From the NCBI RefSeq assembly GCF_900156895.1, contig NZ_FTPD01000056.1:208034-272033 (forward strand): a DNA stretch of 64,000 nt. The letters are read 5' to 3'. Positions 1 through 11,194 of the stretch are shown here, in pieces. The DNA comes from Mesorhizobium prunaredense. GTDB lineage: Bacteria; Pseudomonadota; Alphaproteobacteria; Rhizobiales; Rhizobiaceae. The position numbers were made by a program, and so were the translations under genes. Position 1 is the stretch's first letter. Each line of letters starts with the position of its first letter. Under the pieces are notes generated by a model. The model saw only the letters and a list, made by a program, of their open reading frames with translations, made no database searches and was not told the DNA's origin.

Positions 1-549
1 TTTAAGCAGTAGATAGAGCAATGGAATAATGATTGCAGCGAACATGGCGAGAAGAGAATCGATTCTGAACATTAAAGCCAATGCGCCGCTGACGGTGAAG
101 AAGAGCGGCAAGGCAGCAAGTGCGGTCCCGCTGATGTAATCGCTCACGACATAAACATCATGAGTAAGTAACGCCAGCGTATCGCCATGGCGCCGCCGGT
201 TGGAGAAAGCAAGCGGCAAGGCCTGAAGATGGTCGTAAACTCGGATTTTCAAGTCCGCCAGTATTCGTGTTGTCGTCCCACCAAGCAGGTATATATTGCT
301 GAATTTTAAAACAGCCTGAACCGCGAACAGCGCCAATGCACCTAGAAAAAGTACCTGAATATCAATCGTGCTGCTGCCTGCGCGTTCCCCGAGGAACGTT
401 TCAGCAAGCCTGCCACCAAGCCAAGGCATAACCAACAAAGCAGCGCTTTCGCATAGCATCAATACCAGGCCAACGGCCAACGCCAGGCGATAAGGTGCCG
501 CTAATGTCAGCAGCATGTTTGTCTCACTAATTTTCGACAATCTGTTCAT
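1..549 (-). CDS. ABC exporter, transmembrane domain (partial, cut by window edge)
   Basis: The first 183 codons are visible and the frame stays open to base 1, so the ATPase domain would lie outside the window. Hydrophobic segments near residues 20-45, 70-90 and 140-183 are separated by a charged stretch (RILADLKIRVYDHL) typical of the first intracellular loop of type I ABC exporters (6-TM plus nucleotide-binding domain). There is no N-terminal C39 peptidase domain. It lies 116 bases downstream of a nucleotidyltransferase-family gene on the same strand, an arrangement seen in lasso-peptide export operons. The substrate is unknown; export of a peptide or lipid is inferred from the family and context. 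Confidence 0.8.
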   Translation of the reverse strand, partial: MNRLSKISETNMLLTLAAPYRLALAVGLVLMLCESAALLVMPWLGGRLAETFLGERAGSSTIDIQVLFLGALALFAVQAVLKFSNIYLLGGTTTRILADLKIRVYDHLQALPLAFSNRRRHGDTLALLTHDVYVVSDYISGTALAALPLFFTVSGALALMFRIDSLLAMFAAIIIPLLYLLLK

Positions 550-665
550 AGTTCCACAAGAGATCGATCGACGTGATCTGCTGGAGTGAGCACCAAGAGG
601 CAGGCTGCATCCTCAACCGCCGTAGAATTTCTTACGATTTCGGAATCACGCGCCCGCAGAGAGTC

Positions 666-1817
666 TCAACTATCCCGGTTGCGTAAATACTTCAAAGACC
701 CGGCCAGGGCCCGGCGTAAGTAGAGCCAAGGCAGCCACGATAGGTTTGCCTGGCGATATTTTTGCCGCATATGGGTTGCCGGCGGGAAGAGGAGTTCGGT
801 CAGGAAACCGGACCTGCTTCGCACGCCTCTCGCGGCCTGGAAGTCCATCCATATTCGGTACCACCTGGGTCCGCTGAGATAGCCAGACGCGGTCTCTGTC
901 GGTCCAGGACGGGAAAGCGCGCCAGACACGGCTTCGGGTATGGTGGCATGAAAGCGGGCTCGGGTCGCCTCGATGCCGTCCAGACAGGTCGCCCGCAATC
1001 CTTTACGCTCGGCAAGTTCAACAAATTCATTGCGTTGCGACGGCGATAGCATCGAAAACAGAAGCTGAATGTCGTAAAACCAGATCAGTCGATCGCCGCC
1101 ATAATATTCCACGCCATCGACATAATACAAAGCGTGCTTGTGGACCGCTCGATGCATGCAGGCGAGCACGAGCGCGTGCACCGGATCAGCTGCGAGGGCA
1201 TTCGTGCTTAAGTTCGGCAGTGGCCGGGCCCCGGAGCGCAATTCTTCATACGAGAACAGATTTGACAGGAGTGTGGAATTGGTGATCCGCCAATGCAAAT
1301 CGAGGGTGTGTTCCTGATTGGAGGCGGGATCTGTCCAGCTGTAGCTCGTCTGACCGCTAATGACGTCCGCTCTTGTTCCCAGTTCACGAAACCCCAGGGT
1401 CTCTAAGGCTTTGGCTACCCGATCACGGGTGTCCGACGGCACGAGGAGGTCCGTGTCACCTCTTGTACGCAGGAAAGGCGCCGGATAGACATCGTAGGCT
1501 AGGGCCGTGCCTTTGAACAGAATTGGATGGACGCCAATAGCCACGAGCCGCTCCAGTACTTGATTCAGCAAGTACTGGTGGCGCATCTCCCACAATGCTT
1601 GAGCAGTAGCCTGCTGCCGACAAGCATCCAAAATAACTTTCGGCCAGCCCAAGTCACCGCGTTCGCGATCTGCAATAAAATGATGAAGCAGCGACTGGAC
1701 ACCGTGATAAGCACTCTGCTCGAGGAGGCCGTCCACGAACTCATCGTTGCCGTGCTCCGGCCAAGGCGGATTATCGCCACGTAAGGTGGCGCAAAGCAGC
1801 TCATCAATTCCCTGCAC
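666..1817 (-). CDS. Nucleotidyltransferase-family protein (NTP_transf_5-like)
   Basis: The product is about 383 residues. The motif ILFKGTALAYD followed by RTRGDTDLLV has the G-x-D-x-D arrangement of the polymerase-beta-like nucleotidyltransferase fold as found in the 'uncharacterised nucleotidyltransferase' family, whose members often accompany lasso-peptide and other RiPP genes. The frame is open up to 2006, but that extension runs through palindromic repeat DNA (1933-2034). I prefer the GTG at 1815-1817, which has GGAG eight bases upstream. It is followed on the same strand by an ABC exporter. Its target (metabolite, peptide or protein) cannot be read from the sequence. Confidence 0.72.
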   Translation of the reverse strand: MQGIDELLCATLRGDNPPWPEHGNDEFVDGLLEQSAYHGVQSLLHHFIADRERGDLGWPKVILDACRQQATAQALWEMRHQYLLNQVLERLVAIGVHPILFKGTALAYDVYPAPFLRTRGDTDLLVPSDTRDRVAKALETLGFRELGTRADVISGQTSYSWTDPASNQEHTLDLHWRITNSTLLSNLFSYEELRSGARPLPNLSTNALAADPVHALVLACMHRAVHKHALYYVDGVEYYGGDRLIWFYDIQLLFSMLSPSQRNEFVELAERKGLRATCLDGIEATRARFHATIPEAVSGALSRPGPTETASGYLSGPRWYRIWMDFQAARGVRSRSGFLTELLFPPATHMRQKYRQANLSWLPWLYLRRALAGSLKYLRNRDS

Positions 1818-1932
1818 GACTAAAGCTCCGTTGCCGTTCGCAGCCCCCAAATCAGGCTGGTGGCACCTGTTACACAATAGCGGGGTTTTTCCAGATCTGG
1901 CGCCATTTTGAGGGCTCGACACTTGTGCCTGA

Positions 1933-2034
1933 GCATCGGATTCGCCCAAAAACCGGTGCCCACTCCTGGGTCCGATGCTTGTTGTTTGAGCATCGGATTC
2001 TCGCAAAACCGGTGCCCAGTTTTGGGTCCGATGC
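1933..2034. repeat. Two tandem copies of a palindromic interspersed repeat
   Basis: Two units of about 46 bases (1933-1978 and 1990-2034) each begin with GCATCGGA and end with its inverse TCCGATGC, with a conserved core around ACCGGTGCCCA. They lie between the convergent-side ends of two minus-strand genes. Related but diverged palindromes with a GCATnn...nnATGC frame occur at 11081-11124 and 17416-17459, so this is probably a dispersed repeat family of the genome. Confidence 0.75.
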
Positions 2035-2041
2035 GGTGCTT

Positions 2042-3589
2042 TCAGCGCCGCCCCCTAGCCAGGCTGCCGAGGATGCCGCGCACGATCGCCCGTCCAACCG
2101 ACGTGCCGACCGAGCGAACCACCGATTTGATCGCCGCCTCCGCCACCGTCTGGCGATTGGACGCTCGCGGCGCCGGTGCTCGCCTGCCGCCGGTGGGCTG
2201 GGGGGCGGGATCGTCATTGCCGAAGCCTGGAATGGTCCAGCGCGAGCCGCCGCTCTCCTGCTGCTGCGCCTCCGCATCCAACGCATCCTTGGCTTTTTTC
2301 TGCAGCATCTCGAAAGCCGATTCGCGATCGACGGTCTGATCGTACTGTCCCGCAACCGGGCTCTCGGTGATCAGCGTGCGGCGCTCGTCAGGCGTGATCG
2401 GGCCAAGTCGCGACGACGGCGGGCGAACCAGCGTCCGCTGGACCATCGACGGAACACCTTTGGCTTCCAGCGTCGAGACCAGCGCCTCGCCGGTGCCGAG
2501 TTGCGTGATCACGGTAGCACAGTCGAAGGCGGGATTGGGCCTGAACGTCTCGGCGGCGGTCCTCACGGCCTTCTGCTCCCGTGGCGTGTAGGCGCGCAGG
2601 GCGTGCTGCACCCGGTTGCCGAGCTGGGCCAGAACGGTCTCGGGGATATCCAGCGGATTCTGGGTGACGAAGTAGACGCCGACTCCCTTCGAACGGATCA
2701 GGCGGACCACCTGTTCGACGCGGTCGATCAGCACCTTAGGCGCGTCGTCGAACAGAAGGTGCGCCTCGTCGAAGAAGAAGACCAGCTTTGGCTTGTCGGG
2801 ATCGCCGACTTCGGGCAGCTCCTCGAACAGTTCCGACATCAGCCACAACAGGAATGTCGCATAGAGCCGGGGATTCATCATCAGCTTGTCGGCGGCCAGC
2901 ACGCTGATCGCGCCGCGCCCGTCGCGGGTGGTGCGCATGATGTCGGCGATCCGTAATGCCGGCTCGCCGAAGAAATTCGTCGCGCCCTGCTGCTCCAGAA
3001 CCAGCAGGGTGCGCTGGATCGCGCCAACCGAAGGTTTCGTTACATTGCCGTAGCGAGCGCCGATTTCTTCGGCGCGTTCGGCGATGTTGGCAAGAAGCGC
3101 TTGCAGGTCCTTCAGGTCCAGCAGCAACAAGCCTTCCTCGTCGGCGATACGGAAGGCGATGTTCATGATGCCTTCCTGCGCCTCGGACAGGTTCATAAGG
3201 CGCGACAGTAGCAGCGGGCCCATTTCAGAGACGGTGGCGCGGATAGGGTGGCCCTGCTCGCCGAAAAGATCCCAGAAGATGACCGGAAATTCCTGGAAAT
3301 CATAGGGATCGAGTTTGACCTGCTCGGCGCGCTTGACCAGAAAATCCTGTGCCGTGCCCATCATGGCGATACCGGACAGGTCGCCCTTGATGTCGGCGCA
3401 GAAGACCGGCACGCCGGCATTGGAGAAACCTTCCGCCAAAATCTGCAAGCTCACGGTCTTGCCGGTGCCGGTCGCGCCGGTGACCAGGCCATGACGATTG
3501 CCATACTGAAGCAGCAGGTTTTCGGCGCGCTGGTGGCTGTCATCAGGCTTTCGGCTGGCTCCGATGAAAATACTGGTGTCGTCAGCCAT
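2042..3589 (-). CDS. HerA-like ATPase, DUF853 (helicase HerA-like C-terminal domain) family
   Basis: The product is 515 residues starting [10 protein letters not shown]. It has a Walker A motif near residue 38 (GATGTGKT), a Walker B-type [10 protein letters not shown], and late motifs ([12 protein letters not shown]) typical of the DUF853/HerA-FtsK superfamily of bacterial P-loop ATPases. The C-terminal 100 residues are low-complexity and basic, ending in a hydrophobic/Arg-rich tail. The ATG at 3589 is chosen because GGAG lies nine bases upstream and the homologous part begins there; the frame is open further upstream but reads as non-coding. It is monocistronic, divergent from mutA. Its exact role is unknown; NTP-driven work on DNA or protein is inferred from the family. 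Confidence 0.93.
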   Translation of the reverse strand: MADDTSIFIGASRKPDDSHQRAENLLLQYGNRHGLVTGATGTGKTVSLQILAEGFSNAGVPVFCADIKGDLSGIAMMGTAQDFLVKRAEQVKLDPYDFQEFPVIFWDLFGEQGHPIRATVSEMGPLLLSRLMNLSEAQEGIMNIAFRIADEEGLLLLDLKDLQALLANIAERAEEIGARYGNVTKPSVGAIQRTLLVLEQQGATNFFGEPALRIADIMRTTRDGRGAISVLAADKLMMNPRLYATFLLWLMSELFEELPEVGDPDKPKLVFFFDEAHLLFDDAPKVLIDRVEQVVRLIRSKGVGVYFVTQNPLDIPETVLAQLGNRVQHALRAYTPREQKAVRTAAETFRPNPAFDCATVITQLGTGEALVSTLEAKGVPSMVQRTLVRPPSSRLGPITPDERRTLITESPVAGQYDQTVDRESAFEMLQKKAKDALDAEAQQQESGGSRWTIPGFGNDDPAPQPTGGRRAPAPRASNRQTVAEAAIKSVVRSVGTSVGRAIVRGILGSLARGRR

Positions 3590-3846
3590 GTGTCGGGTCT
3601 CCGCAACCTGAAGTGTTGAATGCCCTGATCTATTGAAAGTAGCGGGGCTCGCCGCAGGTATAATGACGCCACTGCGCAGCGACAATGGCCATGGTCGAAA
3701 TTGGGTTTTGGAGCTTGCGGATTTTGCGCATGTTTGGCAATCGGTTGACGGTTCACCGTAGCAGGACGCGTGTTGCATTGTGATATGCGACGGGGAACCG
3801 TAGACTGACGTTCCAGGCCTATCGGCCGAGAAGACGAGGAGAGCGG

Positions 3847-5282
3847 ATGGCCGGTGCCTTGAACCACGATGCCGAACTTCCGAACCCTGACCGGCAGCGG
3901 TGGCTGGCCCTTGCGGAAAAAGCCATGGCCGGCGGATCCTTCGAGGAAAAGCTCGTATCCCATACGGACGATGGCATCCGCATCGAACCGCTTTATGATC
4001 GTTCGGTCACCGCAGAGCCTCTCGCACGGACAAACCCCGGATCGCCGTGGATCGTCAGCCAGCGTATCGACGATCCGGATGTCGGCCGCGCCAAAGCCCA
4101 GGCCCTGGAGGACGTCGCACAGGGCGCCACCGGATTGTCGCTTGTCTTCGAAGGCGCGCCGAATGCGTTCGGCTACGGCCTGCCTAGGACTGCCGAGGCG
4201 CTGGAGACCGTGCTCGACGGCGTGCCGCTCAACCGCATCCAGGTCCGCATCGACGCGCATCCCTGGAGCCGCGCCGTGGCCGACTGGCTGGTTGCGTTCT
4301 TGAGCAAGCGACGGTCAGACCCGGCAAAGCTCAACCTGTCCTTCGGCATCGACCCGGCGGCGATCTTTGCCGGAACCGGCCGGTTGCGGATGTCGATCGA
4401 GGCCTTGCAGGCATCGATGCCGCAGTCCCTGGCGCACTTTTTCTCGATGGGCGTGCCCGGGGTCCTGCTGGAGGCAGACGGACGCGTCTTCCACAATGCC
4501 GGCGCAACCGAAGCGCAGGAGCTGGGCGCCATGATGGCTTCGGCGGTCTCCTATCTCCGGATGTTTGAGGAGGCGCGCCAGCCGCTTGTCTATGCGGCGC
4601 CCCATATCGGCTTTGCGCTAAGCGTCGACCAGGACCAGTTCGTATCGATGGCCAAGGTCAGGGCCCTACGCAGGCTGTGGGCGCGGGTCCAGGAGGCATG
4701 CTCGATCTCCGCCGCTACTGCCAACATCCATGCCGAGACATCGTTCCGCATGATGACTTCGGCGGACCCGGAGACAAACATCCTGCGCACCACGATCGCC
4801 GCTTTTGCCGCGGCAGCCGGCGGGGCGGATTCGGTCTCCATCCTGCCGCATACTATCGCGCATGGCCTGCCGGCGGGCTTTGCCCGCCGTGTTGCCCGCA
4901 ATACGCAACTGATCATGGTCAACGAAAGCCATATCGATCATGTCGCCGACCCTGCTTGCGGTTCGGGCGCCGTTGAAGCGCTGACTGCCGAACTCTGCGA
5001 AGCGGCGTGGGAAGAATTCCAGCGGATCGAGGCGGAAGGCGGCGTTCTTTCCAGTCTGCAGCAAGGACACATCCAGAAACGGGTTCAGGCGGCCCCCGCC
5101 CGCCGCAATGCTGCCTATCAGGCGGGCGAGCGGGCCATCATCGGCACGACGCTTCACCCGTCGAAGACCGAACGTCCGGTCGAAACCTTGGCGGCGGAGC
5201 GGCGGCCCGCGGTCACCGAGGGCGTCGCGGTGTGCGAGCCGCTGTTTCCGATCCGTATCGATCAATCGATCGGAGCAGCGTC

Positions 5283-5286
<4 letters not shown>
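3847..5286 (+). CDS. mutA: Methylmalonyl-CoA mutase small (beta) subunit
   Basis: This 479-residue protein has the TIM-barrel part of the methylmalonyl-CoA mutase fold (for example [20 protein letters not shown] and [20 protein letters not shown], the counterparts of segments in the large subunit). It ends without a cobalamin-binding domain, so it is shorter than the classical propionibacterial small subunit, which carries a degenerate one. It is expected to pair with the next gene product in the adenosylcobalamin-dependent interconversion of (R)-methylmalonyl-CoA and succinyl-CoA (propionate, odd-chain fatty acid and branched amino-acid breakdown). Its stop overlaps the start of the large subunit (ATGA), implying coupled translation. 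Confidence 0.93.
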
Positions 5287-7406
<2,120 letters not shown>

Positions 7407-7410
7407 ACCT

Positions 7411-7464
7411 GTTATAATCCATGTTGCAACGACCGACAATTTGAGTTATAATTGGCGTTGCAAC
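7411..7464 (+). promoter_or_regulatory. Promoter and duplicated operator of the AbrB/Doc module
   Basis: Two direct copies of GTTATAAT-n4-GTTGCAAC lie at 7411-7430 and 7445-7464. The GTTGCAAC half is itself a perfect palindrome. TTGCAA (7424-7429) in the first copy and TATAAT (7447-7452) in the second are exactly 17 bases apart, a good sigma-70-type promoter. Repressor bound to either copy would therefore cover a promoter element. This layout suggests autoregulation by the AbrB-type antitoxin or the antitoxin-toxin complex. Confidence 0.75.
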
Positions 7465-7477
7465 AAAGGCTGAGCCC

Positions 7478-7699
7478 ATGAACACGACCATTCGCAAAAT
7501 CGGCAATTCCGAAGGCGTGATCCTGCCCAAGGAAATTCTTGACCGCCTGAACCTGAAGGCCGGCGATCAGCTTGAAATCGTCGAAACGAGCAAGGGCATC
7601 GCCCTTCAGCCAGTGGACGATAGCTTTGAGCGGCAGATGGAAGCTGCTCGTCAAGTCATGGACAAATACAAAGTCGCGCTTCAGAAGCTCGCCGAATGA
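7478..7699 (+). CDS. AbrB/MazE-type (SpoVT-AbrB) antitoxin
   Basis: The product is 73 residues. The N-terminal half, TIRKIGNSEGVILPKEILDRLNLKAGDQLEIV, is a swapped-hairpin AbrB DNA-binding domain. The C-terminal helix (about residues 50-73) would wrap and neutralise the toxin. The stop overlaps the start of the toxin (ATGA at 7696-7699), and a duplicated operator lies directly upstream, as expected for an autoregulated type II toxin-antitoxin pair. Pairing an AbrB antitoxin with a Doc toxin, rather than a Phd antitoxin, is a known alternative arrangement. Confidence 0.9.
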   Translation: MNTTIRKIGNSEGVILPKEILDRLNLKAGDQLEIVETSKGIALQPVDDSFERQMEAARQVMDKYKVALQKLAE

Positions 7700-8085
7700 G
7701 CTGGGAGTTCCTGAGCCGGCGTGCGGTCGAAGCGATGCACGCCGAGCAGTTGCGTCGGCACGGCGGAGCGCACGGTTTGAGGGATGAGAATGCCCTCGAA
7801 TCGGCGCTCGCCCGAGCCGAGAACAAGGCGAACTATGGTGATCCATCGATCGAGGATCTGGCCGCGGCCAATATCTTCGGCATCGCCAGAAATCACGCCT
7901 TTGTCGACGGCAACAAGCGCACGGCCATCGTCGCCGCCGGCGCGTTCCTGATTGTCAACGGCTATGTGCTGACGGCCGACAACGGCACGATCTATGAGTT
8001 CGTCATGGGCGTCGCCGCCGACGAGATCGACGAGGCTGGGGCGGCGGCATTCTTCCGCGACCATGTCGTCAAGATCGAGGTCTAG
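7696..8085 (+). CDS. doc: Doc (death-on-curing) family Fic-fold toxin
   Basis: This 129-residue protein contains the motif NHAFVDGNKRTA (about residues 71-82), matching the Doc/Fic signature H-x-F-x-D-G-N-K-R. Doc proteins phosphorylate elongation factor Tu and block translation; AMPylation is the activity of wider Fic proteins. The ATG overlaps the antitoxin stop by four bases. The intact motif suggests an active toxin. The 3' end overlaps the convergent Gre-factor gene by four bases. Confidence 0.92.
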   Translation: MSWEFLSRRAVEAMHAEQLRRHGGAHGLRDENALESALARAENKANYGDPSIEDLAAANIFGIARNHAFVDGNKRTAIVAAGAFLIVNGYVLTADNGTIYEFVMGVAADEIDEAGAAAFFRDHVVKIEV

Positions 8086-8555
8086 TTGTCGGAGAGCTTG
8101 ACGATTTCCCACTCCTTGCCGTTCACCACGGCAATTTCGCCGACCTTCTTGCCGAACAAGGCCAGGGCCATCGGTGAAACATGGGAAATCGTCCCCTTGG
8201 CCGGATCGGCCTCATCCTCGCCGACGATCTTCCAGTGCACCTTCCTGCCGTCATCGCCTTCCAGGGTGACGCCCATGCCGAAGCGAACCAGGTCGCTGCC
8301 CGGTTCCGGCACGGAAAGCTCGGCGCTTTCACGCCGCGCGGTCCAGTAGCGCAGGTCGCGCGAGATGAGCGCGATGCGCTCGCGGTCGGCCCTCTTCTCC
8401 GCTCTGCCCAGATCATCGCGCAGGGCAGCCAGTTCGGCGTCGATCAGCGCCAGGCCGCGTTGCGTCACCAGATTGCGATGGTGGCTGATCGGCCGCTCGC
8501 CGATGCCGGCGATGGCGTTTTCGCTATCCTCTTCGCGGGTGAAGGCTCTGCTCAT
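8082..8555 (-). CDS. GreA/GreB-family transcript cleavage factor
   Basis: The product is 157 residues. The N-terminal part (residues 28-75) forms a predicted coiled coil (LVTQRGLALIDAELAALRDDL and onward), and the C-terminal part (GVTLEGDDGRKVHWKIVGEDEADPAKGTISHVSPMALALFGKKVGE) is the FKBP-like domain of GreA/GreB. Such factors enter the secondary channel of RNA polymerase and stimulate cleavage of backtracked transcripts. The acidic tip region is not the canonical GreA sequence, so it may be a paralogue rather than the housekeeping GreA. Monocistronic and convergent with doc. Confidence 0.85.
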   Translation of the reverse strand: MSRAFTREEDSENAIAGIGERPISHHRNLVTQRGLALIDAELAALRDDLGRAEKRADRERIALISRDLRYWTARRESAELSVPEPGSDLVRFGMGVTLEGDDGRKVHWKIVGEDEADPAKGTISHVSPMALALFGKKVGEIAVVNGKEWEIVKLSDN

Positions 8556-8673
8556 CAGTCGAGCTTATGCCTCGCGCGGCGACTTCACAAGCTATTGCCG
8601 GCAAACCGGATCTGCCGATCCGGTCTGGCACGATTCCTGCGGCGCGACGGCCGAACGCTGGGAATCTGTGCCG

Positions 8674-10050
8674 ATGTTGAACAGACGAAAATTGCTTGTG
8701 CAGACTGCCGGTTTCGCCGTCCTGGGGCTCTCGCTCGGCAAGGCGGCGGCGGGCAGCCTGCCTGGCATCGACAATGCCTCGATGCGCGGCTCGATCAACG
8801 CTGCCGACCTCGGCGTGCAGCCCGGCGCGCTTGACGACCAGAGCAAGGCCTTCGCCACGCTGCTGCGCGAGGCAAACGATCGCGACATGCCGGTGTTCCT
8901 GCCGCCGGGGACCTATGTCGTATCCAACCTTTCGCTGCCCGGCCGTATCAGACTTTCCGGCGTGCCCGGCGCATCGCGGATCGTCTATGGCGGCAACGGC
9001 CATCTGCTCATGGCCGAACAGGCCGAGCATATCGAATTCACCGGATTGGTATTCGACGGCACCAATCGCCGGATCGGCGATTATGCGCAAGGCCTGCTCG
9101 ACCTCCGCCGCGTCGCTCACCTCGTCATCGACAATTGCCAGATCACCGGCAGCGGCAAGAGCGGCCTGGCGCTCGAGCACGCTTCGGGCCGCATCGAGCG
9201 CTCGGAAATATCGGGCGCGGCCGACGCCGGCATCTATTCGGTCGAAGCCGCCGGCCTGGAGATATCAGGCAACACCGTTTCCGATTGCACCAATGGCGGT
9301 ATCCTCGTGCACCGCTGGCAAGCGGCTGAGGACGGCACCATCGTCAGCGGCAACCGCGTCGAGCGTATTCAGGCGCGTAGCGGCGGAACCGGCCAGAACG
9401 GCAACGGCATCAATGCGTTCCGCGCCGGTAACGTCTTCATCTCGGGCAATATCGTCTCGGACTGTGCGTTTTCGGCGATCCGCGCCAACAGCGCGAGCAA
9501 CCTGCACATCACCGGCAACACCTGCTCGCGGTCGGGCGAAACGGCGCTCTATTCCGAATTCTCCTTCGAAGCGGCGATCGTCAGCAACAACATCGTCGAT
9601 GGCGCCGCCAATGGCATCTCGCTCGTCAATTTCAACGAAGGCGGCCGCCTGGGCGTGTGTTCCGGAAACATCGTCCGCAACCTCTCGACCAGCGGCCCCT
9701 ACCCTGCCGATCCGCCCGGTTTCGGCATCGGTATCAACGTTGAGGCGGATACCACCGTCTCCGGCAACGTCGTCGAGAATGCACCACTCTACGGCATGCA
9801 CATCGGCTGGGGGCCGTTCATGCGTAATGTGGTCGCCACCGGAAATATTATCCGCAAGGCCGGAACCGGCATCGCCGTCACCGTGGTCGATGGTGCTGGA
9901 ACGGCGGTCATCTCCGACAATGTCATCGACGGCGCCCAAAACGGCGCGATCGTCGGCCACCGCTGGGCCGAGCCGGTGACCGGCGATCTCGCCTCATCAG
10001 GCAATGCCGGCTATGCGCATCTGACCATCGGACGCAATCATGTGAGCTGA
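8674..10050 (+). CDS. Tat-exported right-handed beta-helix repeat protein (TIGR03808-like)
   Basis: This 458-residue protein begins with a twin-arginine signal (NRRKLLVQTAGFAVLGLSL, then AAAG as a likely cleavage site). The rest is built of irregular repeats such as ISGNTVSDCTNGGI, ISGNIVSDCAFSAI and ITGNTCSRSGETAL, the pattern of a parallel beta-helix (pectate-lyase-like fold). It fits the family of twin-arginine-translocated uncharacterised repeat proteins found in rhizobia. The ATG at 8674 places the RR motif at residues 4-5; upstream in-frame codons would bury the signal. A role on periplasmic polysaccharide is possible but not shown. Confidence 0.88.
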   Translation: MLNRRKLLVQTAGFAVLGLSLGKAAAGSLPGIDNASMRGSINAADLGVQPGALDDQSKAFATLLREANDRDMPVFLPPGTYVVSNLSLPGRIRLSGVPGASRIVYGGNGHLLMAEQAEHIEFTGLVFDGTNRRIGDYAQGLLDLRRVAHLVIDNCQITGSGKSGLALEHASGRIERSEISGAADAGIYSVEAAGLEISGNTVSDCTNGGILVHRWQAAEDGTIVSGNRVERIQARSGGTGQNGNGINAFRAGNVFISGNIVSDCAFSAIRANSASNLHITGNTCSRSGETALYSEFSFEAAIVSNNIVDGAANGISLVNFNEGGRLGVCSGNIVRNLSTSGPYPADPPGFGIGINVEADTTVSGNVVENAPLYGMHIGWGPFMRNVVATGNIIRKAGTGIAVTVVDGAGTAVISDNVIDGAQNGAIVGHRWAEPVTGDLASSGNAGYAHLTIGRNHVS

Positions 10051-10060
10051 ATGCCCGTTC

Positions 10061-11065
10061 TCAGCTCAGCGCAGCGGAGGGGCGGAGTGAGCCGACCTTG
10101 GCGCCGATCCGGCTTTCTATGGGCGGATGTGCCTGTTCGATCAGTATCGCCGCCAGAGCCTTGTCGGGGTGCAAAACCCTGGCCATGCACGCCGCGACCA
10201 TGACTTCAGCGGCGCGGCCGGCGCCATCATCGCATTTCAGTGCAATGCCAAGGCCAAGCTCGGGAAGTGCCGCGCAATAGACGCCTTCGGCCCCTCCCTT
10301 CACAAAAATCCGACCTGACGCGGCCTGCATCAGCGCAACATCGGCCCTGCCCGTGCCGGCGACCAGAAATGGCTCGGCCATGCAGGCGGAAAGGAGCCGC
10401 TTTGCGGCCTTGGCGCGAATGGGTTCAAAGCCGATACCTGTCGCCATGCGGGCAAAGCCGAGCGCGAAGCTGCGCAGCGGCACGGCATAGGTCGGGATCG
10501 AGCAGCCGTCAGTGCCGCAATGATCGACATCATGGGCGGCACCGGTCACCGCTTGCATTGCATCGCGCACCATCTCTTGCGAGGCATGGCCTGGTTTGAC
10601 GTAGCCGCGATGGGCGATGCCGGCGTGGACGCAGGTGCAGAGAAAGCCCGCATGCTTGCCAGAACAATTGTTGTGCAGCGCGTTTGGCAAATTGCCGGTG
10701 CTGGCCAGCGCAACTGTCGCGTCATGGCTGGACGGCCAATGGGCGCCGCATTCCAGCGCCGCCACGTCCAGCCCGGCCTTGGCCAGCATCGCCCGCGCCA
10801 GTTCGACATGCGCCGGCTCGCCGGAATGTGACGCGCAGGCCAGCGCCAGTTCGCGGTCGCCGAAACCGTACGCATCGGCGGCGCCGCTTTCGACCAGCGG
10901 CAGCGCCTGGATCGCCTTGACCGCCGAGCGCGGGAACACCGGGCGAGCCGTATCGCCGATTTCCAGGAACGGCTTACCATCGGCATCGAACACCGCAATG
11001 GCGCCACGATGCGCGCTCTCGACCACGGCGCCGCGCAAAACTTCGACCAGAACCGGATTTGTCAT
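10061..11065 (-). CDS. Asparaginase, rhizobial type (Asparaginase_II family)
   Basis: The product is 334 residues starting MTNPVLVEVLRG. Signature stretches include FPRSAVKAIQALPLVESG, NNCSGKHAGFLCTC and GTDGCSIPTYAVPL, which define the asparaginase II family unrelated to the E. coli enzymes and typified by Rhizobium etli AnsA. It hydrolyses L-asparagine to aspartate and ammonia. The ATG at 11065 is chosen because GGGGA precedes it; the open frame upstream passes through an interspersed palindrome (11081-11124). It stands alone on the minus strand. Confidence 0.9.
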   Translation of the reverse strand: MTNPVLVEVLRGAVVESAHRGAIAVFDADGKPFLEIGDTARPVFPRSAVKAIQALPLVESGAADAYGFGDRELALACASHSGEPAHVELARAMLAKAGLDVAALECGAHWPSSHDATVALASTGNLPNALHNNCSGKHAGFLCTCVHAGIAHRGYVKPGHASQEMVRDAMQAVTGAAHDVDHCGTDGCSIPTYAVPLRSFALGFARMATGIGFEPIRAKAAKRLLSACMAEPFLVAGTGRADVALMQAASGRIFVKGGAEGVYCAALPELGLGIALKCDDGAGRAAEVMVAACMARVLHPDKALAAILIEQAHPPIESRIGAKVGSLRPSAALS

Positions 11066-11080
11066 GAATTCCCCGCTAAC

Positions 11081-11181
11081 GCATGACCTCGAAAATCGGA
11101 TTCGATTTTCGAAAAGGATCATGCGTAAAATCAAAGTGTTACAGCGTCCTTTGCGCGCCCGGAAGGGCGCGCGGCGCTGTA
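11081..11181. repeat. Palindromic repeat followed by a GC-rich hairpin
   Basis: The palindrome at 11081-11124 begins GCATGA and ends TCATGC, with the inner hairpin CGAAAATC/GATTTTCG. It is followed at about 11142-11180 by a second strong stem (ACAGCG...CGCTGT enclosing GCGCGCCC/GGGCGCGC). The second stem lies just downstream of the thiolase stop on the minus strand and could act as a terminator, although no strong U-run follows. Both look like members of dispersed rhizobial repeat families. Confidence 0.6.
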
Positions 11182-11194
11182 ATGCGGGCCGCTT

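Noticed and set aside
2042-3589. HerA-like ATPase considered as partner of the SIR2 protein (SIR2-HerA defence)
   Set aside because: The two genes are more than 54 kb apart and the ATPase belongs to the widespread DUF853 group, so there is no support for a joint system.
3810-3846. GGAAC and CGTT near mutA considered as an EcfG promoter
   Set aside because: The elements are only about 10 bases apart, not the required 16-17.
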